DNA of 64,000 nucleotides from Bacteroidota bacterium (lineage in GTDB: Bacteria > Bacteroidota > Ignavibacteria > Palsa-1295), in assembly GCA_021324735.1 (NCBI GenBank), contig JAJPIO010000005.1, forward strand, positions 87,982-151,981, read 5' to 3'. Shown here one piece after another: positions 8,816 to 18,121 of the stretch. The position numbers and the translations under genes are program-made. How positions within the stretch are numbered: position 1 is the first letter of the stretch; each line of letters opens with the position of its first letter. The notes beneath the pieces were generated by a model, which saw only the letters and a program-made list of their open reading frames with translations, did not search any database and was not told the DNA's origin.

Positions 8816-9047
8816 CCGTCTTTTGAATTTCACTTCGACGTCGATCATCGTTAACCATGAAATTGATTTACGATTGCGGTTTATTGATGATGTGTCCTGT
8901 TCTGCTATTGGTGCTTGATGGTGTTAACCGATCGGCCAGCAAATTCAAAAGCCACGATGTGCAACGCTCGCATTCTTAAAGCCGGTATATAATCATTCTG
9001 CCCGAACGTGACTCGCGCAGGCGAGTGTTCATTTTCTGTTACTGTTT

Positions 9048-10793
9048 ATGTCGAGAACGGAGTTCTCCGATCCTGAAGTTATAGTGGAATCCCCGATAAA
9101 CCGGTCCAGCCGGACGTCCGACCTGCTCGCGCGGGCTATTTCGTCCGATCGATCGGCTTCTCAGGTTTTAATCGATCTGCCAGATACACTAGTACGCCCT
9201 GTGGAGGAACAGCTTAGCGCCATGGAATCCGCGAGTTCGAGCACCAATAATGCTGACGATCACTCGGATCTGCGTGCGGCCGCGCAGCGCATTTGGCGTT
9301 TGTGCATGGAAGCTATTCGTCCGCAACTGAGCGCGCAAACCATGCGGACATGGTTCGAGCCCTTGGAGGCAACCGCCCTCGAAGGTTCGGAGATCACGCT
9401 CCGGGCGCCAAGTAATTTCTTCTCGGAATGGATCGGGGAGCACTACCAGGATATTCTCGAGCGCTCGCTCCGAGAGGTACTTGGCTCGACGGCGCGCTTT
9501 CGCTTCGATAGTATTAGCGAAATTGAAGCGCTTAACACGAAATTAGAGCCGGCTCCGAAAGAACCGGCGCCTGCTGCGCCCGCTCGGGCAGCAGAAATCC
9601 CAGTTTCTAACGAACGGCCGACGGCGCCAAGCTTCGGCCAGCGTTTCGCTACTCAACCGGCACCGGCCTACTCTTCCGGTGCCGCTTCGTCGCCTTCCCG
9701 ATTCACGAATGCTCCTGCCGTTCTGTCACCTCAGCCGGCAGGAGCCAAACGTCCCGCGCTCGATTCTAACTTGAATCCGCGGTACACGTTCGATACCTTC
9801 ATCCGTGGAGAATCGAATAAATTGGCGTATGCCGCAGCGATGGCGGTCGCCAATAATCCGGGGGGCACGCGGTATAATCCGCTTGTTATTTATGGAAATG
9901 TCGGCCTCGGGAAGACCCACCTCATCCAGGCGGTCGGCAGTTCGGTGCTCCAGAAATTTCCGTCGGCTCGGGTGCTCTACACTTCGAGCGATAAGTTTAC
10001 CGTGGAATTCGTCGATGCCATTCAAAATGACCGCATCAATGAATTTCAATCGCTTTACCGCTCGATCGACGTTCTTATTATCGATGACGTCCAGTTCTTT
10101 GCCGGTAAGGAAAAGACTCAAGATATTTTCTTCCATACCTTTAACGCACTTCGCGAACTCGGAAAGCAGATCATTCTGACCTGCGACCGTCCGCCGAAAG
10201 AGTTAAAGGATATCGACGACCGGCTGCTCAATCGCTTGCAGTGGGGTCTTGCGGCGGATATCGCAGCTCCGGACCTCGAAACGAGAATTGCGATCCTTCG
10301 CCATAAGGCTATCGCCGATGGCATCGAGCTTTCGAGCGAGGTGATCGAATTCATTGCCGCAAACGTCACGTCGAACATTCGCGAGTTGGAAGGCTGCCTG
10401 ATCTCGCTGCTCGCGATGTCTTCATTGGAAGGCAAGGAGCCCACCCTTGAACTCGCACGCGAGGTCCTGCGTAAGCTCGCCAAGCGCTCCACACCGATAC
10501 TTTCTATTGAAAGCATCCAACGCACTGTTGCTCGTCGTTTTGGCGTCGAAGAAGAAGCCCTTCGTGCGAAGACGCGTAAACAGGAGATCGTTATGGCGCG
10601 CCAGGTCGCGATGTTCCTCTGTAAGGAGCTTACAAGCCACTCGCTGAAGTCGATCGGGTTACACTTCGGCGGACGCGATCATTCGACGGTCATCCATGCA
10701 ATACAAACGATCCTGGACGACATGAAGCGCGATCCAACGCTGATGAAAAAGGTCGAAGAGCTTCGCCGGCAACTCGACATGATGCAAGGTTAA
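9048..10793 (+). CDS. dnaA: Chromosomal replication initiator protein DnaA
   Basis: DnaA binds DnaA boxes, melts oriC and loads the helicase. Domain I is at residues ~75-150 (IWRLCMEAIRPQLSAQTMRTWFEPL), a Pro/Ala-rich linker follows (~170-245), the AAA+ domain starts at YTFDTFIRGESNKLAYAAA with Walker A GNVGLGKTH (~283) and Walker B LIIDDVQFF (~343), and the DNA-binding domain IV carries the signature GGRDHSTVIHAI (~541). At 581 residues from the first ATG it is longer than usual because of ~58 extra N-terminal residues; the ATG at 9222 (MESASSS), with GGAGG 14 bases upstream, gives a more standard protein and may be the real start. A strong terminator follows. Confidence 0.97.
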   Translation: MSRTEFSDPEVIVESPINRSSRTSDLLARAISSDRSASQVLIDLPDTLVRPVEEQLSAMESASSSTNNADDHSDLRAAAQRIWRLCMEAIRPQLSAQTMRTWFEPLEATALEGSEITLRAPSNFFSEWIGEHYQDILERSLREVLGSTARFRFDSISEIEALNTKLEPAPKEPAPAAPARAAEIPVSNERPTAPSFGQRFATQPAPAYSSGAASSPSRFTNAPAVLSPQPAGAKRPALDSNLNPRYTFDTFIRGESNKLAYAAAMAVANNPGGTRYNPLVIYGNVGLGKTHLIQAVGSSVLQKFPSARVLYTSSDKFTVEFVDAIQNDRINEFQSLYRSIDVLIIDDVQFFAGKEKTQDIFFHTFNALRELGKQIILTCDRPPKELKDIDDRLLNRLQWGLAADIAAPDLETRIAILRHKAIADGIELSSEVIEFIAANVTSNIRELEGCLISLLAMSSLEGKEPTLELAREVLRKLAKRSTPILSIESIQRTVARRFGVEEEALRAKTRKQEIVMARQVAMFLCKELTSHSLKSIGLHFGGRDHSTVIHAIQTILDDMKRDPTLMKKVEELRRQLDMMQG

Positions 10794-10812
10794 AAAGAAA
10801 AAGCTTAACGAT

Positions 10813-10845
10813 AAAGAGCCGCGAAGATGCGGCTCTTTTATTTTA
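10813..10845 (+). terminator. Intrinsic terminator of dnaA
   Basis: AAAGAGCCGC and GCGGCTCTTT form a perfect 10-bp stem around GAAGAT, followed by T-rich sequence. It begins 20 bases after the dnaA stop. Confidence 0.9.
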
Positions 10846-10860
10846 TACATCAAGCAAGAT

Positions 10861-11168
10861 CATGTTATCCCGTTACATGGATAATAACTTCGGGATAAGT
10901 ATTCTATCCACCGCTCGTGCAGAATGAATCGTGGAATGCGTGTTAGGAATCCAAACGGCACTGTTAGTTACTGATGTGAACTCTGTGAAGAGTTAGAACC
11001 ACAGTAATTCTCCACTATTCTTCCTGAGTAGGGATAAGATGTGAATGGGTCTTAATCCCTTAAGAGCAAATGAGTTACGTCAGAGGCTATATCACTTCCT
11101 AACATTCCCACACCCTTTAAATCAATAACTAGTATTTAAATATCTTTAAAAAAGAATTCTTTTAAAGA
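10861..11168. other. Candidate chromosomal origin (oriC)
   Basis: This part of the 552-base gap between dnaA and ugd has origin-like features. TTATCCCG (10865-10872) and its perfect complement CGGGATAA (10891-10898) form an inverted pair, another GGGATAA is at 11031 and CTATCCACC at about 10914; all resemble DnaA boxes without being perfect. Four TGTGAA elements occur at 10975-11178. A very AT-rich block (11115-11168) containing a 26-bp near-palindrome (TCTTTAAAA...TTTTAAAGA, 11143-11168) could be the unwinding element. The dnaA leader box upstream could belong to a bipartite origin. No confirmed gene lies in the gap. Confidence 0.5.
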
Positions 11169-11345
11169 GAGGTGTGAAGAGAATGAATAACCCAAAGAAA
11201 GATCGGGATTGCGTTTTGACCTATTCGAAGCAGGTTCAAGGGAGTAATCCTTCCCTGATACTGTTTTATGCCATTCGCCCATTTGAGGCAGTCATGTGCT
11301 GTTTCTCGATAAGGCGATCAAGTAACCTATTCTATACCAACTAAC

Positions 11346-12653
11346 GTGAACGTTGCAATCATAGGAACGGGCTACGTCGGTCTTGTGACCGGCGCCGGCT
11401 TTGCCGAGACCGGCAATCAGGTCATCTGCATGGACATCGTGCCGGAGAAGGTCGAGAATCTTCGAAAGGGCATTATTCCGATCTTTGAGCCAGGCCTGGA
11501 AGAACTCGTTCGTTTTAATATTGCCGAAGGTCGACTTCGCTTTACACTGGACCTTAAAGAAGCCGTCGATAGCGCCGAAGTGATCTTCCTTGCGTTACCT
11601 ACTCCTCCGGGTGCCAATGGCTCAGCCGATCTCTCGATGGTCCTGGAAACGGCAAAGAATATCGCCGCTATTGTGACCGAGCCAAAGATCGTGGTTAATA
11701 AGTCGACGGTGCCGGTGGGTACTGCGGATCGCGTACGGGCTATCTTCGAATCGAATACGGATATTCCTGTCGAAGTGGTATCGAATCCAGAGTTCTTAAA
11801 AGAAGGTGCGGCTGTACAAGATTTTATGAAGCCTGATCGCATCGTTGTTGGCTCACGCGATCCTGGTGCTATCATGACGATGAAAGAGCTCTATGAGCCG
11901 TTCGTTCGTACAGGTAACCCCATTTACATCATGGATGAAAAGAGTGCGGAGCTTACGAAGTATGCTGCCAACTCTTTACTCGCAACGAAGATCAGCTTTA
12001 TGAACGAGATCGCAAACTTATGCGATCTTGTCGGCGCCGATGTCGATCACGTTCGCATTGGTATTGGTTCGGACGGCCGGATCGGACCGCAATTTCTTTT
12101 TCCTGGTGTCGGCTTTGGTGGAAGTTGTTTCCCGAAGGATATTAAGGCCCTTATCAAGACCTCCGAAGAATTGGGACATGATTTCTCAATTCTAAAATCT
12201 GTTCAGGACGTTAACGACCGGCAAAAGACAAAACTCCTGCAGAAGATCTTGTTGCACTATAATGGTAATGTTGCCGGTAAGACGTTTGCCGTCTGGGGTC
12301 TATCCTTCAAGCCAAGAACAGACGATATTCGTGAAGCGCCCGCTATCGAGATCATTAAGGGACTCATGGACCGCGGTGCCTGCGTGCGCGCTAGCGACCC
12401 CGCTGCGCTCGCACCGATGAAAAGTGTACTGCCCGAGAATGAGAACCTGAAGTACTATCGCAAGAATATCGATGCACTCGAAAATACGGATGCGTTAGTT
12501 GTCGTGACAGAGTGGAATGAATTTCGCAATCCGAATTTCGAGATGATCGCACAAAAGCTGCGGGACAAAGTAGTCTTCGATGGCCGTAATATCTACGATC
12601 CCGAACGCATGCGAGAATACGGGTTTACGTATTATGGAATTGGCCGTCGTTAA
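11346..12653 (+). CDS. ugd: UDP-glucose 6-dehydrogenase
   Basis: 435 residues; oxidises UDP-glucose to UDP-glucuronate with two NAD+. The N-terminal Rossmann motif is GTGYVGLVTGAGFAE, followed by LALPTPPG and NKSTVPVGT; the catalytic Cys sits in FGGSCFPKD at ~257-265, and the C-terminal UDP-binding part contains WGLSFKPRTDDIREAP. The start is GTG at 11346 (MNVAIIGTGYVG). The following gene consumes the product, so the two form a nucleotide-sugar pathway for surface polysaccharide. Confidence 0.96.
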   Translation: MNVAIIGTGYVGLVTGAGFAETGNQVICMDIVPEKVENLRKGIIPIFEPGLEELVRFNIAEGRLRFTLDLKEAVDSAEVIFLALPTPPGANGSADLSMVLETAKNIAAIVTEPKIVVNKSTVPVGTADRVRAIFESNTDIPVEVVSNPEFLKEGAAVQDFMKPDRIVVGSRDPGAIMTMKELYEPFVRTGNPIYIMDEKSAELTKYAANSLLATKISFMNEIANLCDLVGADVDHVRIGIGSDGRIGPQFLFPGVGFGGSCFPKDIKALIKTSEELGHDFSILKSVQDVNDRQKTKLLQKILLHYNGNVAGKTFAVWGLSFKPRTDDIREAPAIEIIKGLMDRGACVRASDPAALAPMKSVLPENENLKYYRKNIDALENTDALVVVTEWNEFRNPNFEMIAQKLRDKVVFDGRNIYDPERMREYGFTYYGIGRR

Positions 12654-12738
12654 GTAGGGATTATAATATTCCTTATTCGAAGCGAAGGATCTAACGCTAC
12701 GGCGTATTGCCCGGCGTTGTGCTTTTAGTTGTTTGATT

Positions 12739-13707
12739 ATGCCACGTACCCTTATCACCGGCGGAGCCGGATTTTTAGGTAGTCATCTTTGCGATCGGTT
12801 CATCTCCGAAGGTCACGAAGTTATCTGTATGGATAACTTGTGCACCGGCTCTATGGAGAACATTGCGCACTTGCTGGGTCTGCCGAATTTCCGATTCATC
12901 CACTACAATGTGACCGAGTTTATCTACGTCGAAGGTCCGCTCGATTACATACTCCACTTTGCATCGCCGGCGAGTCCGATCGACTATTTGAAGCTACCGA
13001 TCCAGACCCTAAAGGTCGGTTCGCTCGGCACTCATAAAGCATTAGGTCTTGCAAAGGCAAAGAATGCACGGTTTCTTCTTGCTTCTACCAGTGAGACGTA
13101 CGGTGATCCCATCGAGCACCCGCAGAAAGAGACTTATTGGGGTAACGTCAATCCGATCGGTATTCGAGGCGTCTACGATGAAGCCAAACGCTTCGCAGAA
13201 GCACTGACGATGGCCTATCATCGCTATCATGGCGTCGATACGCGTATCGTTCGTATCTTCAATACCTACGGTGAACGCATGCGTATACACGACGGCCGAG
13301 CAATACCGGCATTCATGTCGCAGGCATTGCGTGGTGAACCGATCACTGTATTTGGCAATGGATCGCAAACACGTTCGGTATGCTACGTGAGCGATCTCAT
13401 CGAAGGTATTTTTCGGCTGTTAATGTCCGATTACAGCTTACCGGTGAATATTGGGAATCCGGATGAGGTCTCGATGCTCGAATTAGCCGAAGAGATACTC
13501 GCAATGGTCCCGGATAGCGAAAGCAAGATCACCTTTGAGCCGCTGCCGGAGGACGACCCAAAAATTCGCCAGCCAGATATTACCCTGGCGCGTACAATGC
13601 TGGGTTGGGAGCCGCGCGTGCCTCGGGCCGAAGGCCTTAAGCGCACCTTGAAGTATTTTCGTGAGGCAGTGCTAAATCACGATGGAGTGAAGAAGGTCTC
13701 GGCATAA
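12739..13707 (+). CDS. UDP-glucuronate decarboxylase (UDP-xylose synthase)-like SDR
   Basis: Extended short-chain dehydrogenase/reductase, 322 residues from the ATG at 12739. Motifs: [15 protein letters not shown] (NAD binding), [37 protein letters not shown] (catalytic Ser/Thr region), [11 protein letters not shown] (YxxxK), [10 protein letters not shown]. These are characteristic of UDP-glucuronate decarboxylases, which make UDP-xylose from UDP-glucuronate, and agree with ugd just upstream. Related dTDP-glucose dehydratases share the fold but not the SPASPxxYL segment. It acts in the cytoplasm in cell-surface glycan synthesis. Confidence 0.9.
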   Translation: MPRTLITGGAGFLGSHLCDRFISEGHEVICMDNLCTGSMENIAHLLGLPNFRFIHYNVTEFIYVEGPLDYILHFASPASPIDYLKLPIQTLKVGSLGTHKALGLAKAKNARFLLASTSETYGDPIEHPQKETYWGNVNPIGIRGVYDEAKRFAEALTMAYHRYHGVDTRIVRIFNTYGERMRIHDGRAIPAFMSQALRGEPITVFGNGSQTRSVCYVSDLIEGIFRLLMSDYSLPVNIGNPDEVSMLELAEEILAMVPDSESKITFEPLPEDDPKIRQPDITLARTMLGWEPRVPRAEGLKRTLKYFREAVLNHDGVKKVSA

Positions 13708-13719
13708 GAGCGAGCAAAA

Positions 13720-13756
13720 TTTGGCTGGTGGCGCAAAAAATTCATATATTTGCGCC
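13720..13756 (+). promoter_or_regulatory. Bacteroidota-type promoter with overlapping palindrome
   Basis: TTTG (13720-13723) and TATATTTG (13745-13752) are 21 bases apart, matching the Bacteroidota -33/-7 pattern. GGCGCAAA (13730-13737) and TTTGCGCC (13749-13756) form an 8-bp inverted repeat that covers the -7 element, so it may be an operator, or a hairpin that ends the upstream transcript. The tail-fibre-like gene starts 29 bases further on. Confidence 0.6.
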
Positions 13757-13785
13757 GTCGTTGATCCATTTTTTATGGAGGTCCC

Positions 13786-14934
13786 ATGAAGTCCATACGG
13801 TCGTGGCTCAAGTGTCTTGCGATTGGAGTTGCACTGTTAACGAGTGCTGCACCAATAAGAGCACAATTTATCGTTCCTAGTGGTATTGAATATCAAGGCC
13901 TTATCGAACAAGACGGAAAACCGCTTGTAGGAGGAACACAAGTTGACATTTATTTTCGAGATCCCCTTAATATAACGACCATATACACGCAGACGTTACG
14001 AAATGTAATGTTCGTCGATGGTATTTATAAAGTGGTTCTTGGAAATCCCCTTCCAAATATGTCCTTTGACAGTGTTGCAATTCAACTGGTTATAAATGGT
14101 ACGAACACACTACCACCGATTCGTATGTGGGGAGCACCATACGCACTTAATACAGCGAGACTGGGAAATTTTAATGTGGCAGCAACCCCGGTTGCAGGAA
14201 GCATATTTGTCGTTCCAGTCGGCACTGGTTATAATGGCTCAGTAAAGATCGATCCAGCCTTTCTTCCACCAATACCAACCAATCTCCTTCGAGAGCCACC
14301 GCTACGTTCAATCAATTCGGTCTCTGCCGATACAAGCCACGATATTCAGTTCGTTGCTGGGAGTAATATGACCGTTACTCCAAACAATGGCGGACACTCG
14401 ATCACGTTATCGACCACCTCTAGCTTGATCACAAGTGTCAGAGCAGGAGCTGGTCTTCAAATGTCCGGAAGTGGTACTAACGTAATTCTCTCAGTGGCGC
14501 CGGGAGGAATTTCCAGTAACATGCTTGCGTCCACCCTTCAGATCGGAAGTTCGACGAGCACTTCGACAGCGCTTACAGACGTAGCTGCCGAGGTAAGTGG
14601 TGGCAGCGCAGTTATGATGAAAGGTGGAATTGGAGCGAATAATCCAACAGGCTCAGCGGATGGTACGGGACTGAGCCCCGGTTCTCCCCAAACATTTTGG
14701 TCAGATCAGGTAAGTGTGCCATCCACAACTACGACATCACTTACAATTTACAATACGCTTATCAACACCTCAAGCACGATCGTGCTATTGCCAATGGGTT
14801 CCAGTTCGGCGGTAAGCAATCTTGTGATCACCTCGCAACCGAACGGATCGTTTATCGTCGGCTCATCAACAAATATGGGTACGGGTGTAGGCGGTTCGGT
14901 AACGGCGATAAACTATATGGTCGTAAATCACTAA
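13786..14934 (+). CDS. Tail-fibre-like secreted surface protein, paralogue 1
   Basis: 382 residues with a signal peptide (MKSIRSWLKCLAIGVALLTSAAPIRAQ) and GGAGG four bases before ATG. Residues ~30-170 carry the module GIEYQGLIEQDGKPLVGG..FRDP.N.TTIYTQTLRNV..DGIYKVVLGNP..., common in bacterial proteins annotated as tail-fibre domain proteins. Then comes a Gly/Ser/Thr-rich region and a C-terminal ~100-residue block (NNPTGSADGTGLSPGSPQ.F..DQVSVP... to MVVNH) shared with the next gene. The N-terminal module also begins the giant protein at 60826. Probably an exported, possibly trimeric fibre; the target is unknown. Confidence 0.75.
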   Translation: MKSIRSWLKCLAIGVALLTSAAPIRAQFIVPSGIEYQGLIEQDGKPLVGGTQVDIYFRDPLNITTIYTQTLRNVMFVDGIYKVVLGNPLPNMSFDSVAIQLVINGTNTLPPIRMWGAPYALNTARLGNFNVAATPVAGSIFVVPVGTGYNGSVKIDPAFLPPIPTNLLREPPLRSINSVSADTSHDIQFVAGSNMTVTPNNGGHSITLSTTSSLITSVRAGAGLQMSGSGTNVILSVAPGGISSNMLASTLQIGSSTSTSTALTDVAAEVSGGSAVMMKGGIGANNPTGSADGTGLSPGSPQTFWSDQVSVPSTTTTSLTIYNTLINTSSTIVLLPMGSSSAVSNLVITSQPNGSFIVGSSTNMGTGVGGSVTAINYMVVNH

Positions 14935-14993
14935 CGATTTTTTAGAGAGTGTGTACTATGCGTCATCACAATAAGAAGTCTATCGGAGGTTCC

Positions 14994-16145
14994 ATGAAGT
15001 CTCTGCGGTCGTGGTTTAAATATCTGGTCCTTGGGGTAACACTGGTTGCTGGTGCTGGCAAGATCAATGCGCAGCCTGGTGTGAATGGAATTACATATCA
15101 GGGAAGACTGGAGAATAACGGTCAGCCATACAACGGCAATGTTGTAATGGATATTAGTTTTAGAGACGCAACTAACACGACAACATTGTGGACGCAGCAT
15201 TTCCCCGATGTTCCTATAAGCGATGGTGTCTTCAATGTAGTATTGGGTTCTCCCTTCCCGAGTAACATGAAGTTCGATCGTCAGTATGCGATACAAGTAG
15301 TTATCAATGGTTCTACTACTCTGCCGCCAAACCTTCTTTGGTCCGCACCGTATGCATTGAATTCTATGCGAGCGGCTGGAATGGATATTTCCTCCGTGCC
15401 TGTCGCAGGTTGTCTTTTCCCCGTACCGGTCGGGACGGGCTATAGCGGTACTGCGAAACTTGATCCCGCCTTCTTGCCGGCCATTCCAAATAGCCTCCTT
15501 CAAACGCCGGCTACAACGACCATCAATGGTATAGGCGGCGATGCAAATGGTAATCTTCAGCTCGTTGGAGGCAACAACATTACCGTCGTCAATGGGCCTG
15601 GCAATAAGATTACGATCGATGGACCACAGCCCAGTTCTATTACTCAGGTAACGGCCGGTTCTGGTTTGCAAGGTGGCGGCACGTCAGGTGACATTGTGTT
15701 AAGTGTTGCTCCGGGTGGAATTACCAGCAGCATGCTTTCCTCACCTCTGCAAATTGGAAGTTCGAGCAGTGCTTCTACAGCCTTGACAGTTTTAACTTCC
15801 GAAACCAGTGGCGGAAGTGCACTGATGGTAGGTGGCGGTATGGGAGCGAATAACCCAACCGGTTCCGCCGATGGCACCGGCCTTAGTCCGGGTTCGCCAC
15901 AAACGTATTGGGCGGATCAGGTGAGCGTGCCAGCCGTAACGACCACTTCACTCGTCGTGTACAATTCACTTGTCACGGCAACCAGCACGATCATACTGAC
16001 GCCGTTTGCGATCACCCCGGCCGTTAGTCCGATCGTTATCACGGCACAAACGAGCGGTTCGTTTACGGTCGGTTCATCGACCAATATGGGTACGAGTGGG
16101 GGAGGATCGGTAACAGCGCTGAATTATGTGATCGTGAATCATTGA
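14994..16145 (+). CDS. Tail-fibre-like secreted surface protein, paralogue 2
   Basis: 383 residues from the ATG at 14994, chosen because GGAGG lies four bases upstream exactly as in the preceding paralogue and a signal peptide follows (MKSLRSWFKYLVLGVTLVAGAGKINAQ); the frame is open further upstream. Same layout as its neighbour: an ITYQGRLENNGQPYNGN..FRDATNTTTLWTQ module, LPPNLLWSAPYALN, VPVGTGYSGTAKLDPAFLPAIPNSLL, a Gly/Ser/Thr-rich centre, and the shared C-terminus ending NYVIVNH. The two genes are a tandem duplication, 59 bases apart, and end at a strong terminator. Confidence 0.75.
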   Translation: MKSLRSWFKYLVLGVTLVAGAGKINAQPGVNGITYQGRLENNGQPYNGNVVMDISFRDATNTTTLWTQHFPDVPISDGVFNVVLGSPFPSNMKFDRQYAIQVVINGSTTLPPNLLWSAPYALNSMRAAGMDISSVPVAGCLFPVPVGTGYSGTAKLDPAFLPAIPNSLLQTPATTTINGIGGDANGNLQLVGGNNITVVNGPGNKITIDGPQPSSITQVTAGSGLQGGGTSGDIVLSVAPGGITSSMLSSPLQIGSSSSASTALTVLTSETSGGSALMVGGGMGANNPTGSADGTGLSPGSPQTYWADQVSVPAVTTTSLVVYNSLVTATSTIILTPFAITPAVSPIVITAQTSGSFTVGSSTNMGTSGGGSVTALNYVIVNH

Positions 16146-16182
16146 AACGGATTCAACGAGTGCTGGCTGTAATAGCCTTAAT

Positions 16183-16215
16183 AAAAAGCCGCCTCTTACA
16201 TGAGGCGGCTTTTTT
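16183..16215. terminator. Bidirectional intrinsic terminator
   Basis: AAAAAGCCGCCTC and GAGGCGGCTTTTT form a 13-bp stem with a short loop, T-rich on the + strand and A-rich before it, so it can serve both the surface-protein operon and the convergent ompA-like gene. Confidence 0.9.
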
Positions 16216-16232
16216 ATTGTTTCTTAACCGGT

Positions 16233-17855
16233 TCACTTACTCAGTACCACGAACTCTACGCGCCTGTTCTCAGCGCGACCATCATCGGTCGAGTTGTCGG
16301 CGATCGGCGATTCTTCGCCGTAGCCTTTGGCTTTTACACGGTTCTTATTGATGCCGTTCTTAATTAAATAATCGCGTACCGCATTCGCTCGTTTTTGCGA
16401 AAGCTGTAGGTTGTAATCGGCTGCTCCAACATTATCCGTATAGCCCGCGATCTCGACCTGCATGGTCGGCACGGCTTTCAGCAGCTTTACCGCACGATTC
16501 AATTCCGGATAGGATGATGTTTTTAGCTCCGAAGAATTGAAATCGAAGAAGACGAGGAGGCGTGTACGGCCATTGGTCGTTTGGCTAAGCTTAATATCCG
16601 GATGCCCGCCGAGAATGCGGCCCTGCGGATCGACTTCGAAGTATGATGTACCAAAGAGGTATCCATCGGCGTCGGCCGTTATTGAATACTTCCCGGGTGC
16701 TTTTACACGTACGCTGTATCTGCCGTTGTTATCCGTTCGGTCCGTAGCGACGACTTCATTGTTAGTAAGATCGACAACGGTCATAGTCGCATCGATAGGC
16801 TGGCCGGACTTCGCATCGGTTACACGTCCTGAAAGCTCGACCTTGCCATCGGCACCGACACCGTGATTGGTACCAAATTCCGCCTGCGACGAAGTGCTTT
16901 CCAGGCTTGCGGTCGGTGCTGCTTCGGTGCCACCGAACGGGAAGCGAATACCGATCGTGAGAGTCGCGTACCACAACTTCGGAAAAGTAATGGAGGGTAA
17001 GCCCCAAAACGACGCACCACTTTGCATCGTAGTTTCACCAGAATCCTGAAGCCAGCGTGTAAGCGGAATACTGAGAAGGAGTTCTGCATCTAATAAAGTC
17101 GATCCACTTCCCAGCGCGAATACTTTCCCCATACCAAGATCGAGGCCTACGCGGCTGGACGCAAAGAAATTCTGCTGGGATTGATTTTGGAATTGGACTT
17201 GCGTATCTCCGGATTGGGTATTAGTACCGGTGTAGTAGTAAGACCAGTTATCACCCCCGTTCTTCGTTTGCGAAACAGATAGGCGGTTTGCTAACAGCGT
17301 CGAAAAACTTGGTCCCCCGATCGCGTACCAGGAGTCACTGAAACCGAAATGTAGTAAGGCGGCAATATCCAGATTGCTCAAGAGTAAATTATACGTGTTT
17401 GTTACCGGCTCGAGCTGAGTTGTTGCACCGAAACTTACCGGTAACATATGGTCTTCGGTCGTGGTAGTGTAGTTAGTCAGATAACGAAGTTTAGCCTCCA
17501 GATCTAGTGTATTGGAAAGGGCAACCCCAGCCTTCAAACCGGCGATAAATCCAACGCCGCTTCCAAGGCCATCGAACTGAGCGTATGTCGAGGTAGTCTG
17601 GAATGGGGTCGATTGATGATAGATCGACCACGAAAAATTGCTTTGACCGGCGAGCCAGTTATAAGTAAAGCCAAGATCGCCGCCAAAATAATTTCTTCCG
17701 GTGGCCAATTGGTCCGTTTCCGGCATTACAGCGGCGGCGTTAGCGCTCGAGGGGCTCGTGCTTTGAGTTTTAGAAGCATCCGACTGGGAAAATGCAACAA
17801 TCGGAGCGAGAAATAAAAAGAGAATAGAAAATATGCGAATTGAGATGTTACCCAT
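16233..17855 (-). CDS. OmpA-family outer-membrane protein with carboxypeptidase-regulatory-like domain
   Basis: Start taken at 17855 (MGNISIRIFSILFLFLAPIVAFSQ, a signal peptide) with an AGGA box upstream; 540 residues. Residues ~50-330 are strand-rich and resemble an outer-membrane barrel. Residues ~350-420 form a Gly-rich regulatory-like beta domain (LSGRVTDAKSGQPIDATM...GRYSVRVKAPGKYSI). The last ~110 residues are an OmpA C-terminal domain (FDFNSSELK, IAGYTDN, LSQKRANAVRDYL, AENRRVEFVV) that binds peptidoglycan. The protein probably anchors the outer membrane to the wall. A Bacteroidota-type promoter lies at 17949-17979. Confidence 0.92.
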   Translation of the reverse strand: MGNISIRIFSILFLFLAPIVAFSQSDASKTQSTSPSSANAAAVMPETDQLATGRNYFGGDLGFTYNWLAGQSNFSWSIYHQSTPFQTTSTYAQFDGLGSGVGFIAGLKAGVALSNTLDLEAKLRYLTNYTTTTEDHMLPVSFGATTQLEPVTNTYNLLLSNLDIAALLHFGFSDSWYAIGGPSFSTLLANRLSVSQTKNGGDNWSYYYTGTNTQSGDTQVQFQNQSQQNFFASSRVGLDLGMGKVFALGSGSTLLDAELLLSIPLTRWLQDSGETTMQSGASFWGLPSITFPKLWYATLTIGIRFPFGGTEAAPTASLESTSSQAEFGTNHGVGADGKVELSGRVTDAKSGQPIDATMTVVDLTNNEVVATDRTDNNGRYSVRVKAPGKYSITADADGYLFGTSYFEVDPQGRILGGHPDIKLSQTTNGRTRLLVFFDFNSSELKTSSYPELNRAVKLLKAVPTMQVEIAGYTDNVGAADYNLQLSQKRANAVRDYLIKNGINKNRVKAKGYGEESPIADNSTDDGRAENRRVEFVVLSK

Positions 17856-17948
17856 TGACGTCCTATTAGGAAAGAAAAACACTATGTTTGTTTCGTGGCG
17901 GCGCAAGCCAGCAGCTGTGCCGCCAAAGGGGCTCGCAAGCGAACGCTG

Positions 17949-17979
17949 CAAATATAACAGGCGAATCGATATTTCGCAA
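17949..17979 (-). promoter_or_regulatory. Bacteroidota-type promoter of the OmpA-family gene
   Basis: Read on the minus strand, TTG (17979-17977) and TATATTTG (17956-17949) are 20 bases apart. The start codon is at 17855, leaving a leader of about 85 bases. Confidence 0.6.
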
Positions 17980-18037
17980 GGATATGGCTGAACTCGCTCA
18001 CTAGCAAGAGCGCAGATACTTTTCTACATGTGTAATA

Positions 18038-18080
18038 CAAAAAATCTGCCTTGCCACTTGTGAGCTGTGGCAAGGCAGAT
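18038..18080 (-). terminator. Intrinsic terminator of the BclA-C-like gene
   Basis: ATCTGCCTTGCCAC (18044-18057) and GTGGCAAGGCAGAT (18067-18080) are a perfect 14-bp stem; on the minus strand it is followed by T6. It lies 42 bases after the stop codon at 18122. Confidence 0.92.
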
Positions 18081-18121
18081 CGTTTGCCGTGAGCGATCTT
18101 TTGCAGAGCGCTCAAGCTATA

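Noticed and set aside
8988..8993. TATAAT as a second dnaA promoter
   Set aside because: No -35 or -33 element at a proper distance; the promoter at 8731-8759 is better.
14931..15671. 246-codon minus-strand frame opposite the second tail-fibre-like gene
   Set aside because: Shadow of the real + strand gene with signal peptide and ribosome-binding site; the translation has no recognisable feature.
13786..16145. Prophage tail genes
   Set aside because: The tail-fibre-like proteins have signal peptides and no capsid, terminase, portal or integrase genes are nearby.
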